From: Pseudomonadota bacterium
GTDB lineage: Bacteria > Desulfobacterota > JADFVX01
DNA length: 10,899 nucleotides
Assembly: GCA_015222555.1 (NCBI GenBank)
Contig: JADFVM010000070.1
Span: 1-10,899, forward strand
Reading direction: 5' to 3'
How positions within the stretch are numbered: the stretch's first letter is position 1; each line of letters starts with the position of its first letter. The translations under genes and the position numbers were made by a program. The notes under the pieces were generated by a model. That model saw nothing but the letters and a program-made list of their open reading frames with translations, had not been told where the DNA came from and made no database searches. This document shows positions 1-5,535 of this stretch, piece after piece.

Positions 1-46
1 CAAGCGATTAAATGAATCTTGATTTTTTGATTTTCATGGAAGCTTG

Positions 47-69
47 TTACATATCGGAATGATATGTAA
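47..69. promoter_or_regulatory. Perfect 9-nt inverted repeat, candidate activator (UAS) site
   Basis: TTACATATC (47-55) and GATATGTAA (61-69) are perfect inverted copies around a 5-nt spacer (GGAAT), so the centre is at 58. This is the form expected of a binding site for a dimeric helix-turn-helix regulator. It lies about 180 nt upstream of the -24 element at 240-241, a normal distance for the upstream activator sequence of a sigma-54 enhancer-binding protein. The symmetry is directly visible; the regulator is not in the window and the role is inferred. Confidence 0.45.
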
Positions 70-82
70 AGCAGTAAAAGAG

Positions 83-130
83 TATTCAAAATCATTTAAA
101 ATTTTTTATAGCCATACAAAATTTTGAATA
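83..130. repeat. 10-nt perfect inverted repeat with 28-nt spacer
   Basis: TATTCAAAAT (83-92) and ATTTTGAATA (121-130) are exact reverse complements, separated by 28 nt of AT-rich sequence. In such an AT-rich stretch chance matches are more likely, so this is weaker evidence than the 47-69 palindrome. It could be a second operator pair, with centres about three helical turns apart, or a DNA-bend region upstream of the sigma-54 promoter. Confidence 0.3.
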
Positions 131-237
131 ACCTTAACGAGTCTCCCATCTCTTATTCCCCTCCTGCTTATAGCTCCAGACAAAATTAGCAAGTTAACTC
201 AAGTAGTTATCTGTTTAGGCGCTTTCAAAGACTTTTT

Positions 238-254
238 TTGGCACGGCCGGTGCT
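238..254 (+). promoter_or_regulatory. Sigma-54 (RpoN) -24/-12 promoter
   Basis: The sequence TTGGCACGGCCGGTGCT matches the sigma-54 consensus YTGGCACGrNNNTTGCW at every defined position except one T in the -12 half. The invariant GG (240-241) and GC (252-253) are exactly 10 nt apart. Transcription would start near 264-266, upstream of the ribosome-binding site at 281-284 and the start codon at 292. A TTG codon in frame with the downstream gene falls inside this promoter (238-240), which argues strongly that it is not the translation start. Sigma-54 promoters need an ATP-dependent activator, so the downstream pair is probably induced by a specific signal. Confidence 0.85.
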
Positions 255-291
255 ATATAAAAAGGTAAAAAAACAAAAAAAGGATAAACCT

Positions 292-792
292 ATGACAAAA
301 GAGACCTATTTCCACGAAGGAGAAGTGGAGGCCCAAAAGAGGTGGAAGACGGGTGGCATATGGGATAAAGCGCGAAGGGAGAGGCTCCTCCTTGACCGCA
401 TCCCTGAAGAACTCATTCCTCGTATCGAGGTGATGGGGTTTTTCTTCCTGGCCACAAGCAATAAAAAGGGCGAGTGCGACTGCTCCTTCAAGGGGGGCGG
501 ACCGGGTCTGATCCGCATACTGGACCCCACCCATTTTGCCTTCCCGGACTTCGATGGCAACGGTGCATTCATGAGCATAGGTAACATACTGGAGAATCCC
601 CGGGTGGGCTGCCTCTTCATCGATTTTTCCGATGGTGGGCGGCTCAGGGTTAACGGCAGAGCGACCGTCCATGATTCGGGGGAGATGAGAGACCTCTTTC
701 CCGACGCCCCCCGCGTCATCCTCGTCGATATAGAACAGGTCGTCCCCAACTGTTCAAAGCATGTTCCCCAAATGATCCAGGAGGAGGAATAG
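292..792 (+). CDS. Pyridoxamine 5'-phosphate oxidase-family flavoprotein (FMN-binding split barrel)
   Basis: The 166-aa soluble protein resembles putative PNPOx-type flavin-binding proteins. The family signature is visible in order: FFLATS (50-55), a glycine-rich loop with DCSFKGGGPG (63-72), FAFPDFDGN (82-90), the SIGNILENPRVG strand-turn (95-106), and the late element VPNCSKHVP (151-159). These correspond to the split-barrel core and its flavin-phosphate contacts. FMN is the likely cofactor, but F420 or another flavin cannot be excluded and the substrate is unknown. True pyridoxamine phosphate oxidase is longer, so a PLP role is not supported. I start at the ATG at 292, with AGGA at 281-284. 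The longer reading from TTG at 238 would put the N-terminus inside the promoter and adds only a lysine-rich leader. The gene ends 3 nt before the radical SAM gene and is surely co-transcribed with it. Its G+C appears higher than that of the minus-strand genes. Confidence 0.82.
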   Translation: MTKETYFHEGEVEAQKRWKTGGIWDKARRERLLLDRIPEELIPRIEVMGFFFLATSNKKGECDCSFKGGGPGLIRILDPTHFAFPDFDGNGAFMSIGNILENPRVGCLFIDFSDGGRLRVNGRATVHDSGEMRDLFPDAPRVILVDIEQVVPNCSKHVPQMIQEEE

Positions 793-795
793 GAG

Positions 796-1737
796 TTGAG
801 CAATTACAGGGTAGCGGTAAACTTTGAGTGGTCCAGCAAGTGCAATGCGCGGTGCGCCATGTGCCCCCGGACGATGATCGAGAATCCACAATTGATGACG
901 GATGAAACCTTTTACAAGGCGCTGGACCGGATTAATCCCAAAGACGTTTTCCGCACAGTCTTAGCGGGATACGGCGAGCCTACAACACACCCCCGTTTTA
1001 TGGAGTACGTCTCTGCCGTGGGAGAGCATCCCGTGCGCTTCGATCTCGTCACCAACGGGGAACTCCTGGACGAAGAAAAGATAAGACATCTCGACGGCAA
1101 GATCGGCCTCCTCATCCTCTCCTTTTCCAGCATCGACCGGGCAGTCTATGAGAGCGTTCACGTGGGACTCGACCATGAAAGGGTGAAGGAAAATATCGTC
1201 CTTGCGCAAAAGACCTTTAAAAAGACCCCCTTCGCAATTAGCCTAACGCCCCTTGCCGAGTGCATCGAAACGCTGCCGGAGACGATAGAGTGGCTTAAAG
1301 GCCAGGGGGTGGAACTCCTTACAATGTCCCCTACCCTATACAACCGCGCCGGGACGATGGAGGAACACCACCAGGCGACGGAAAAGCTGCGGGGTGTCAT
1401 CAAGCGCTATAAGCTCCTCTCGCAGGAACTCGATTTTATCCCCTCCGTAATGGACATTTTTTTGCAGACATGGAATAACCGCTTCAGGTGCATGCCCAGG
1501 AATACGGACCTCTTTATCACCGCAGGGGGCGATTATATGTTCTGCTATAACGACATTACCCACAAAAACACCCTCGGCTCCATCAATGACCTGAGCATGA
1601 GGGAGGCACTGAAAAAGAGGGAGAAGTCGGACCCCATCCCTGAGATATGCGATGGCTGCAACATGCACAACCGTTACAGGTTCAAGGAGATAGCCGGGGT
1701 TTTTGGCAAGTATGTCAAGGAGAGGATGATGGGGTAA
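796..1737 (+). CDS. Radical SAM protein with C-terminal SPASM/twitch-like cysteine cluster
   Basis: The 313-aa protein should bind a [4Fe-4S] cluster and cleave S-adenosylmethionine to a 5'-deoxyadenosyl radical. The canonical Cx3Cx2C is at C16, C20 and C23, followed by the SAM-contact motif GYGEP at 58-62 and a TIM-barrel-like alternation of strands and helices. Four further cysteines near the C-terminus (C232, C250 in a GX4C context, C285 and C288 as CxxC) form a reduced SPASM or twitch arrangement, enough for one auxiliary iron-sulfur cluster rather than the seven cysteines of a full SPASM domain. The start is TTG. It is required because the next in-frame Met is residue 22, inside the cluster motif. 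The purine-rich GGAGGAATAGGAG just upstream supplies the ribosome-binding site. SPASM-type enzymes often modify peptides, but no small precursor-peptide ORF is visible nearby. Pairing with a flavoprotein suggests a redox partner or a second modification step; the substrate is unknown. Confidence 0.87.
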   Translation: MSNYRVAVNFEWSSKCNARCAMCPRTMIENPQLMTDETFYKALDRINPKDVFRTVLAGYGEPTTHPRFMEYVSAVGEHPVRFDLVTNGELLDEEKIRHLDGKIGLLILSFSSIDRAVYESVHVGLDHERVKENIVLAQKTFKKTPFAISLTPLAECIETLPETIEWLKGQGVELLTMSPTLYNRAGTMEEHHQATEKLRGVIKRYKLLSQELDFIPSVMDIFLQTWNNRFRCMPRNTDLFITAGGDYMFCYNDITHKNTLGSINDLSMREALKKREKSDPIPEICDGCNMHNRYRFKEIAGVFGKYVKERMMG

Positions 1738-1986
1738 GTCGTGGGCGAGAGAGACTGTAGCCATTCAAAAACTTTTATGCGTTCCTTCCCCCTCTGTGTC
1801 AATATAGCTGAGACACCTACCTTGTGTTAAATTAAAGATCATACGGCGTAACACGCTTCGCTATTACGCCCTACAAATTCTGGGGATCTGTGTACAGTCA
1901 ATATCCAAGTTTTTGCCTGCAATCGCTAAGTTTCAGCTTTCATTGACTGCTCTCTTTGTAGGTGTAACAAATAACCGCCGATTCCC
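1738..1986. other. Intergenic region between convergent genes
   Basis: This 249-bp gap separates the plus-strand radical SAM gene from the convergent minus-strand MshEN gene. I see no coding potential, tRNA or convincing intrinsic terminator (no stable stem followed by a T-run for either strand). Its one clear structure is the palindromic repeat at 1845-1870. Confidence 0.6.
1845..1870. repeat. Small palindromic repeat (REP-like)
   Basis: GGCGTAA (1845-1851) and TTACGCC (1864-1870) are perfect 7-nt inverted arms around a 12-nt interior. The left side also contains a nested GCGT/ACGC mini-hairpin. The G+C-rich block stands out from its AT-rich surroundings. Sequences of this general shape occur as dispersed intergenic palindromes in many proteobacteria, but copy number cannot be judged from one window. 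It may also slow transcription from either convergent gene. Confidence 0.45.
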
Positions 1987-2661
1987 CTAATCACCTTCTT
2001 TACCCAAGGCCATCACCCTTTTAATACATTCATCTTTCTTGATGATCCCCTTTTCATCGAGGAAAGTAATTAATGCCATCACTTCCTTATTCTGGATTTT
2101 TGAAGCTTTTGCTTTTTCCAGCTCCATTCTCTCCTTTAACGGCACTTCATGAACAATTTCCATTTCCTCCGGCTTTACAGTAGGAACCATTTCTGTCAGC
2201 GGACGTATTTGCACCTCATCATTTAGATAGTATTTCTCTATGGCATTTTCTATCTGAGAAGCTGTGGCGATTACCGGGTTGACAAGCAGGCCTGATATAA
2301 AACGAATCTCATCATTGGCCATAAGGTTGGTAGGATCCGACATGGCCAGGAAGAGAACACTCTGTGTCTCTGCTTTTTTTACCTGAAGGGGAACGACTTT
2401 ATATTTCTGGGCCAGGTGAAGAGAGATGAGGTTGTATATTTCCGGTTTGATCTCAAATTTAGACAGGTCGGCACAGGGATAACCCAACTGCTGGCCCAAA
2501 AACTTGAGCAGGATTATTTCACTGACAAAACCTAGCTTGACAAGATTTTCCCCAAGCCTCCCCCCCCATTCTTTCTGTCTTGCAAGAGCGCCCTTAAGCT
2601 GCATTTCATCAATGAGCCCCTCTTCGAGCAGCATGTCTCCCAGTCTCTTTTTCCCAAGCAT
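1987..2661 (-). CDS. Stand-alone MshEN / GspE N-terminal domain protein, probable c-di-GMP receptor
   Basis: The 224-aa soluble protein carries the N-terminal domain found in type II secretion and type IV pilus ATPases (GspE/MshE/PilB) but no ATPase domain. Residues 6-29 and 35-58 each fit the 24-residue MshEN c-di-GMP motif RLGxxLxxxGx6LxxxLxxQ at every defined position. They are separated by the characteristic 5-residue spacer (KEWGG). Residues about 79-145 form the second subdomain, including LAMSDPTN (105-112) and ending in AIEKYY. A variable charged linker follows, then a helical tail (193-219). No Walker A or B motif is present, so it cannot be a secretion motor. It more likely acts as a c-di-GMP-responsive adaptor. 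Annotation pipelines may misname it GspE or PilB. The start ATG has GGAG 10 nt upstream (2672-2675). It is tandem with batE but 337 bp away, with its own candidate promoter. No pilus or secretion genes are in the window. Confidence 0.85.
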   Translation of the reverse strand: MLGKKRLGDMLLEEGLIDEMQLKGALARQKEWGGRLGENLVKLGFVSEIILLKFLGQQLGYPCADLSKFEIKPEIYNLISLHLAQKYKVVPLQVKKAETQSVLFLAMSDPTNLMANDEIRFISGLLVNPVIATASQIENAIEKYYLNDEVQIRPLTEMVPTVKPEEMEIVHEVPLKERMELEKAKASKIQNKEVMALITFLDEKGIIKKDECIKRVMALGKEGD

Positions 2662-2741
2662 AACACTCTTTCTCCACGCTATAAGGTTTCTAAAAGTTCA
2701 ACGGTTCTATATTTGATGAAATCGTAAAAAGTGCTTATTTA

Positions 2742-2802
2742 GCCACAGAGGACTCAGAGAAAGGCTTTAGATTATTGGCATTACCTCTGTGTCCTCTGTG
2801 GC
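2742..2802. repeat. Long inverted repeat (18-nt arms, one mismatch)
   Basis: The arms at 2742-2759 and 2785-2802 are reverse complements over 18 nt with a single mismatch. The core reads GCCACAGAGGAC and then CAGAG after the mismatch, and the loop is 25 nt. The block differs in composition from the AT-rich flanks. From memory, motifs of the form CCACAGAGGACACAGAG recur between genes in several bacterial phyla, so this may be a dispersed repeat. It lies in the presumed leader of the MshEN transcript. It is a poor intrinsic terminator on the minus strand because no T-run follows directly. Confidence 0.6.
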
Positions 2803-2828
2803 AAATTTTAGTTTTTTCAACTTTATCA

Positions 2829-2858
2829 TATTTACACTTTATTTGTTTTTCTTGTCAA
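2829..2858 (-). promoter_or_regulatory. Candidate sigma-70 promoter for the MshEN gene
   Basis: On the minus strand a perfect -35 TTGACA (2853-2858) is followed after 18 nt by TAAATA (2829-2834), a weak -10. A better -10 match, TATGAT at 2825-2830, is spaced too far (22 nt). Transcription would start near 2822 and give a leader of about 160 nt containing the hairpin at 2742-2802. AT-rich sequence yields such matches by chance, so confidence is modest. Confidence 0.35.
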
Positions 2859-2998
2859 TTAAAGTATTTTTATCGAGGATAAGGGCTACACCCTAAACTA
2901 AGTATAACAAAAGAATAAGAAAATCAAAGGTGAACTATATTTAGGAATTGAGGATGGATAGTCAGCATTCTGGTGAACAGACAAACATGAAAGAAAGG

Positions 2999-3760
2999 TT
3001 AAATAATGCCCACCCCTTTTTTCTGGACCCACCCCACGGTACCACTGGCCGAAGAGACCTTAAGCCAGCTTTTGCTGTCATCAACAACCTTTACCTTGCT
3101 TCCCTCAGTGAGGATCCCACTAGAAGCGGCCTGCTCCAAAGGCGCTTCATAAAGATTGACGCCCTCACCAACAACAATGGCATAACTGACTTTTTCCTGT
3201 TCATAAAGGTTGATGAGAGTAATGACAAAGGAGAGTGATGAAAGGACAGCCAGAATAACGCCGGCCCTTCTCATTCTTGACCTTAGCTTCTCATTCTTTT
3301 TTAAAAGCATGACAATGAGGGTACAAAAGGTGAGAAGATAAACAAATATTGTAAAGTCGGCGCAGCCCTTGAAGGTTGTGTAGGAAAATAGTTTTCCCCA
3401 CGGCGACCTGGCATCAAGATTGACAGACGTGGCGGCAATCCTCTCCCTCATCACGGCCAGGTTATTCTCCACATCGGCTGCATTGGGTGACAGTTTGAGG
3501 CTCTTTTCATAGTAGAGTATGGCCAGTCCCACCTTGCCGGTTTTGGTGTAACTATTGGCAAGGTTGTAATAGATATCGGGATTGACTAAACCTTTTTTCT
3601 CCATATTACGATAGCCCCTGATCGCTTCTTCATACCGTCCGTCCACATGAGCCATATTAGACAGAGAAAAAAGTTCCTCAATGGAAGAGCCCATGTTCTT
3701 GCCCATTGACGTTGCAGGCGCAAGAAGGAGAAAAATAACGACCAAAATTAATGACTTCAC
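2999..3760 (-). CDS. batE: BatE: TPR and SH3-like membrane protein of the aerotolerance operon
   Basis: The 253-aa membrane protein is the last gene of the bat operon. A signal peptide or N-terminal anchor (1-20) precedes TPR helices at about 30-105, with DGRYEEAIRGY and IYYNLANSYTKTGK followed by ILYYEKSLKLSPN. Two hydrophobic segments come next (about 137-153 and 166-185), then a C-terminal SH3-like domain (about 190-253) with VNLYEAP, the WLKV strand and GTVGWVQ. With an exported N-terminus and two membrane helices, both the TPR and SH3-like parts would face the periplasm, which suggests protein or peptidoglycan binding. This domain order is the known BatE architecture. The start is GTG, overlapping the batD stop by 4 nt (GTGA). 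A run of six G on the coding strand (3767-3772), 6 nt upstream, is the ribosome-binding site. The role in the complex is inferred from family context. Confidence 0.88.
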   Translation of the reverse strand: MKSLILVVIFLLLAPATSMGKNMGSSIEELFSLSNMAHVDGRYEEAIRGYRNMEKKGLVNPDIYYNLANSYTKTGKVGLAILYYEKSLKLSPNAADVENNLAVMRERIAATSVNLDARSPWGKLFSYTTFKGCADFTIFVYLLTFCTLIVMLLKKNEKLRSRMRRAGVILAVLSSLSFVITLINLYEQEKVSYAIVVGEGVNLYEAPLEQAASSGILTEGSKVKVVDDSKSWLKVSSASGTVGWVQKKGVGII

Positions 3761-5532
3761 TTAGATCCCCCCTTTTTCAAATTCAACTTTTCACAGTCTT
3801 CCAGAATTGCCCGCACATCGACAAGAAAAGAGGCCATCTCAGTTTCATCGTATTTGGTTGGGGCAAACCGTCCCACCTCTGCCATCTCTAAGGCCTCTTT
3901 AATTCGCTGAAGAACAGTCTCGGGGAGATTTGTTTTTGACAGTTGTTCGAGCAGCTCATCCTTGGATTCGCCTGCATGGACAAGATGAAAATGATGGACG
4001 AGATAATCCCTGAGGGCAGTAATTGTTTTGGCGAAAAATTCCTTGTCCTTTCCCTCTCCCATCAACTCTTCGGCAATTTTTAATGCTGCAGCAGCGCCAA
4101 GCGATGCTTTCTGCTCCTGATGTTTTCTTCTTGATGCACCCTTTGAATATAAAAGGGCCAGGAATATGACGGGCGGCAGGATGATCAAGAACAGGGACAG
4201 TCCTTTCAGATAAGAGGCAGGCCGCCAGTTACCGAGGCTGCTCTTCATCCTGATCGGTCTCAATCTCTTCTTCATGTCGCCATTTCCACTCATGTGCTGC
4301 GATATCTGTGCAGAAGCGGCAAGTCCTGCCTGACTTTCATCTCCTTTTAAAACAGTTAAAGCCATGCCTTTGGTTTTTACCGTTTTATACTCTTCTTCGG
4401 CAGTATCAAAAAAGGTGAGAGAAAAAACAGGAAGTGTGACCTCCCCTTCCTTCAAGGGAATAAACAGGTACTCAAAGGTTTTGATACCGCTGATGAGATC
4501 GTTCAGCATCGATATCTCCATGCTGTCTTTAGGTTCATAGCCTCTAAAAAGCTCCGACTCTTCATAAACGGGAGGATGAAGTCCCTTGATATTCCCCACA
4601 CCTGCCAGTTTGACTTTAACAGTTACAGGCTCACCGGCTTTAACCTTCTTTTTATCGGCCGAAGCCTCTATGGTGAAATTTCCCACTGCGCCTTTAAAAT
4701 CTTCAGGCTCTGCCGGCAAAGGGAACACTTCCAGCTCTATAGAATCTGTGACTAGAACAACAGGTCTTGCAAAGGGGTCCAGCTGCACGGTAATACTTGT
4801 GCTATCAATAGTAAAATCGCCTTCTCTGGCAGGAAAGAGAACTTTCTTGATATCCTCCCGACGATACCTTTCCCCTTTAATGATCACTTCCCTGGGCGTT
4901 TTGCTGGCAGGCAGGTTCTCTACCCAAAAATCTGTAAAATCAGGAGGAGAAAATTCCGGATTCTCCCAGAGTCGTACCTTGGCAAAAAAGCTGAAGGTAT
5001 AAACCAGAGGCTCACCCACATAAACCTGCTTTTTACTCAACGATGTTGAGACAATCACTCTGCCGTAGGGATCAGCAGACATTCCCTGGACAATACCTTT
5101 ATCCTCTTCCGGAGCTGTTGTTTCCTCTTTTTTCTCCACTGTCACTTCAACAGGCAGGGAGGTAATGGTTTCTCCCCCATAGGACACCTCGGATTGACCT
5201 ATCAAGAATATCCCTTCTGAGCTGGGGATCAATGTGAAATTAACTGTTTTAGAGGAACTTACCCGCCCGTTGACCCAGGAAAAGCTTGAAGACTGGTAGG
5301 GGACGCCGATGATGTCAAAACCTTCATGGCCGGGAGATGTTGGATCAGGCAAAGAGCCGGAAACCTCACCGGATATTTTTATCGTCAGTGTGAGGCGATC
5401 ACCCATAGAGACAACAGTTTTGTCTGTATAGGCCTCCATGTTTAGCAATGCGCCAAATGCACTTGAGGGCAAGAGAAAAAACAATATTATAAGGATGGCA
5501 GGTAACTGCCCTTTAGATATTCTATTAATCAT
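3757..5532 (-). CDS. batD: BatD: large periplasmic beta-domain, membrane-anchored protein
   Basis: The 591-aa protein has the full BatD layout. A signal peptide occupies residues 1-27 (hydrophobic 11-23, ending SSAFG-A). Three successive beta-rich, Ig-like regions follow at roughly 28-135, 155-272 and 280-396. A basic/hydrophobic junction leads to one transmembrane helix (about 444-462) and a helical cytoplasmic tail (470-590) rich in leucine and charged residues. Repeated openings such as VVSMGDRLTLTIKI, VYVGEPLVYTFSF and VKAGEPVTVKVKL mark the related beta units. In studied organisms BatD belongs to an operon linked to aerotolerance or oxidative-stress survival, and its molecular function is unsettled. 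It starts 3 nt after the batC stop and overlaps batE by 4 nt. The cytoplasmic tail resembles that of the smaller BatD-like protein at 8395-9330 in position and helical character. Confidence 0.9.
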   Translation of the reverse strand: MINRISKGQLPAILIILFFLLPSSAFGALLNMEAYTDKTVVSMGDRLTLTIKISGEVSGSLPDPTSPGHEGFDIIGVPYQSSSFSWVNGRVSSSKTVNFTLIPSSEGIFLIGQSEVSYGGETITSLPVEVTVEKKEETTAPEEDKGIVQGMSADPYGRVIVSTSLSKKQVYVGEPLVYTFSFFAKVRLWENPEFSPPDFTDFWVENLPASKTPREVIIKGERYRREDIKKVLFPAREGDFTIDSTSITVQLDPFARPVVLVTDSIELEVFPLPAEPEDFKGAVGNFTIEASADKKKVKAGEPVTVKVKLAGVGNIKGLHPPVYEESELFRGYEPKDSMEISMLNDLISGIKTFEYLFIPLKEGEVTLPVFSLTFFDTAEEEYKTVKTKGMALTVLKGDESQAGLAASAQISQHMSGNGDMKKRLRPIRMKSSLGNWRPASYLKGLSLFLIILPPVIFLALLYSKGASRRKHQEQKASLGAAAALKIAEELMGEGKDKEFFAKTITALRDYLVHHFHLVHAGESKDELLEQLSKTNLPETVLQRIKEALEMAEVGRFAPTKYDETEMASFLVDVRAILEDCEKLNLKKGGSK

Positions 5533-5535
5533 AAA

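Larger units (their letters stand above)
1..237. other. AT-rich upstream intergenic region
   Basis: No credible gene is visible here. The stretch is strongly AT-rich and contains two inverted repeats, listed separately at 47-69 and 83-130. It leads into the sigma-54 promoter at 238-254. The size (over 200 bp upstream of the promoter) and the symmetric elements fit a regulatory region where a bacterial enhancer-binding protein would sit. That role is inferred. I saw no exact match to the IHF consensus. Confidence 0.6.
2662..2998. other. Gap between batE and the MshEN gene: promoter and hairpin
   Basis: No gene is supported in this 337-bp AT-rich region. A plus-strand reading frame beginning at 2948 runs mostly antisense to batE and shows no protein-like features. 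The gap holds a candidate minus-strand promoter (2829-2858) and a long inverted repeat (2742-2802), listed separately. I found no convincing intrinsic terminator for batE: the only nearby stem (AGGG/CCCT at 2882-2894) is four base pairs and lacks a T-run. Confidence 0.6.

Noticed and set aside
238..291. Longer N-terminus of the flavoprotein from TTG at 238
   Set aside because: The added 18 residues are a Lys-rich leader encoded within the sigma-54 promoter; ATG at 292 has a proper ribosome-binding site.
2742..2802. Intrinsic terminator for batE
   Set aside because: The stem is strong, but on the minus strand the next bases are not a T-run and the loop is long (25 nt).
2662..2822. c-di-GMP riboswitch in the MshEN leader
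   Set aside because: The conserved GEMM-type sequence blocks I would expect are not seen; only a simple long hairpin is present.
2882..2894. Short AGGG/CCCT stem downstream of batE as terminator
   Set aside because: Only four base pairs and no T-run follow it.
2948..3238. Plus-strand 96-codon frame
   Set aside because: It is mostly antisense to the well-supported batE gene and shows no domain, signal or ribosome-binding site.
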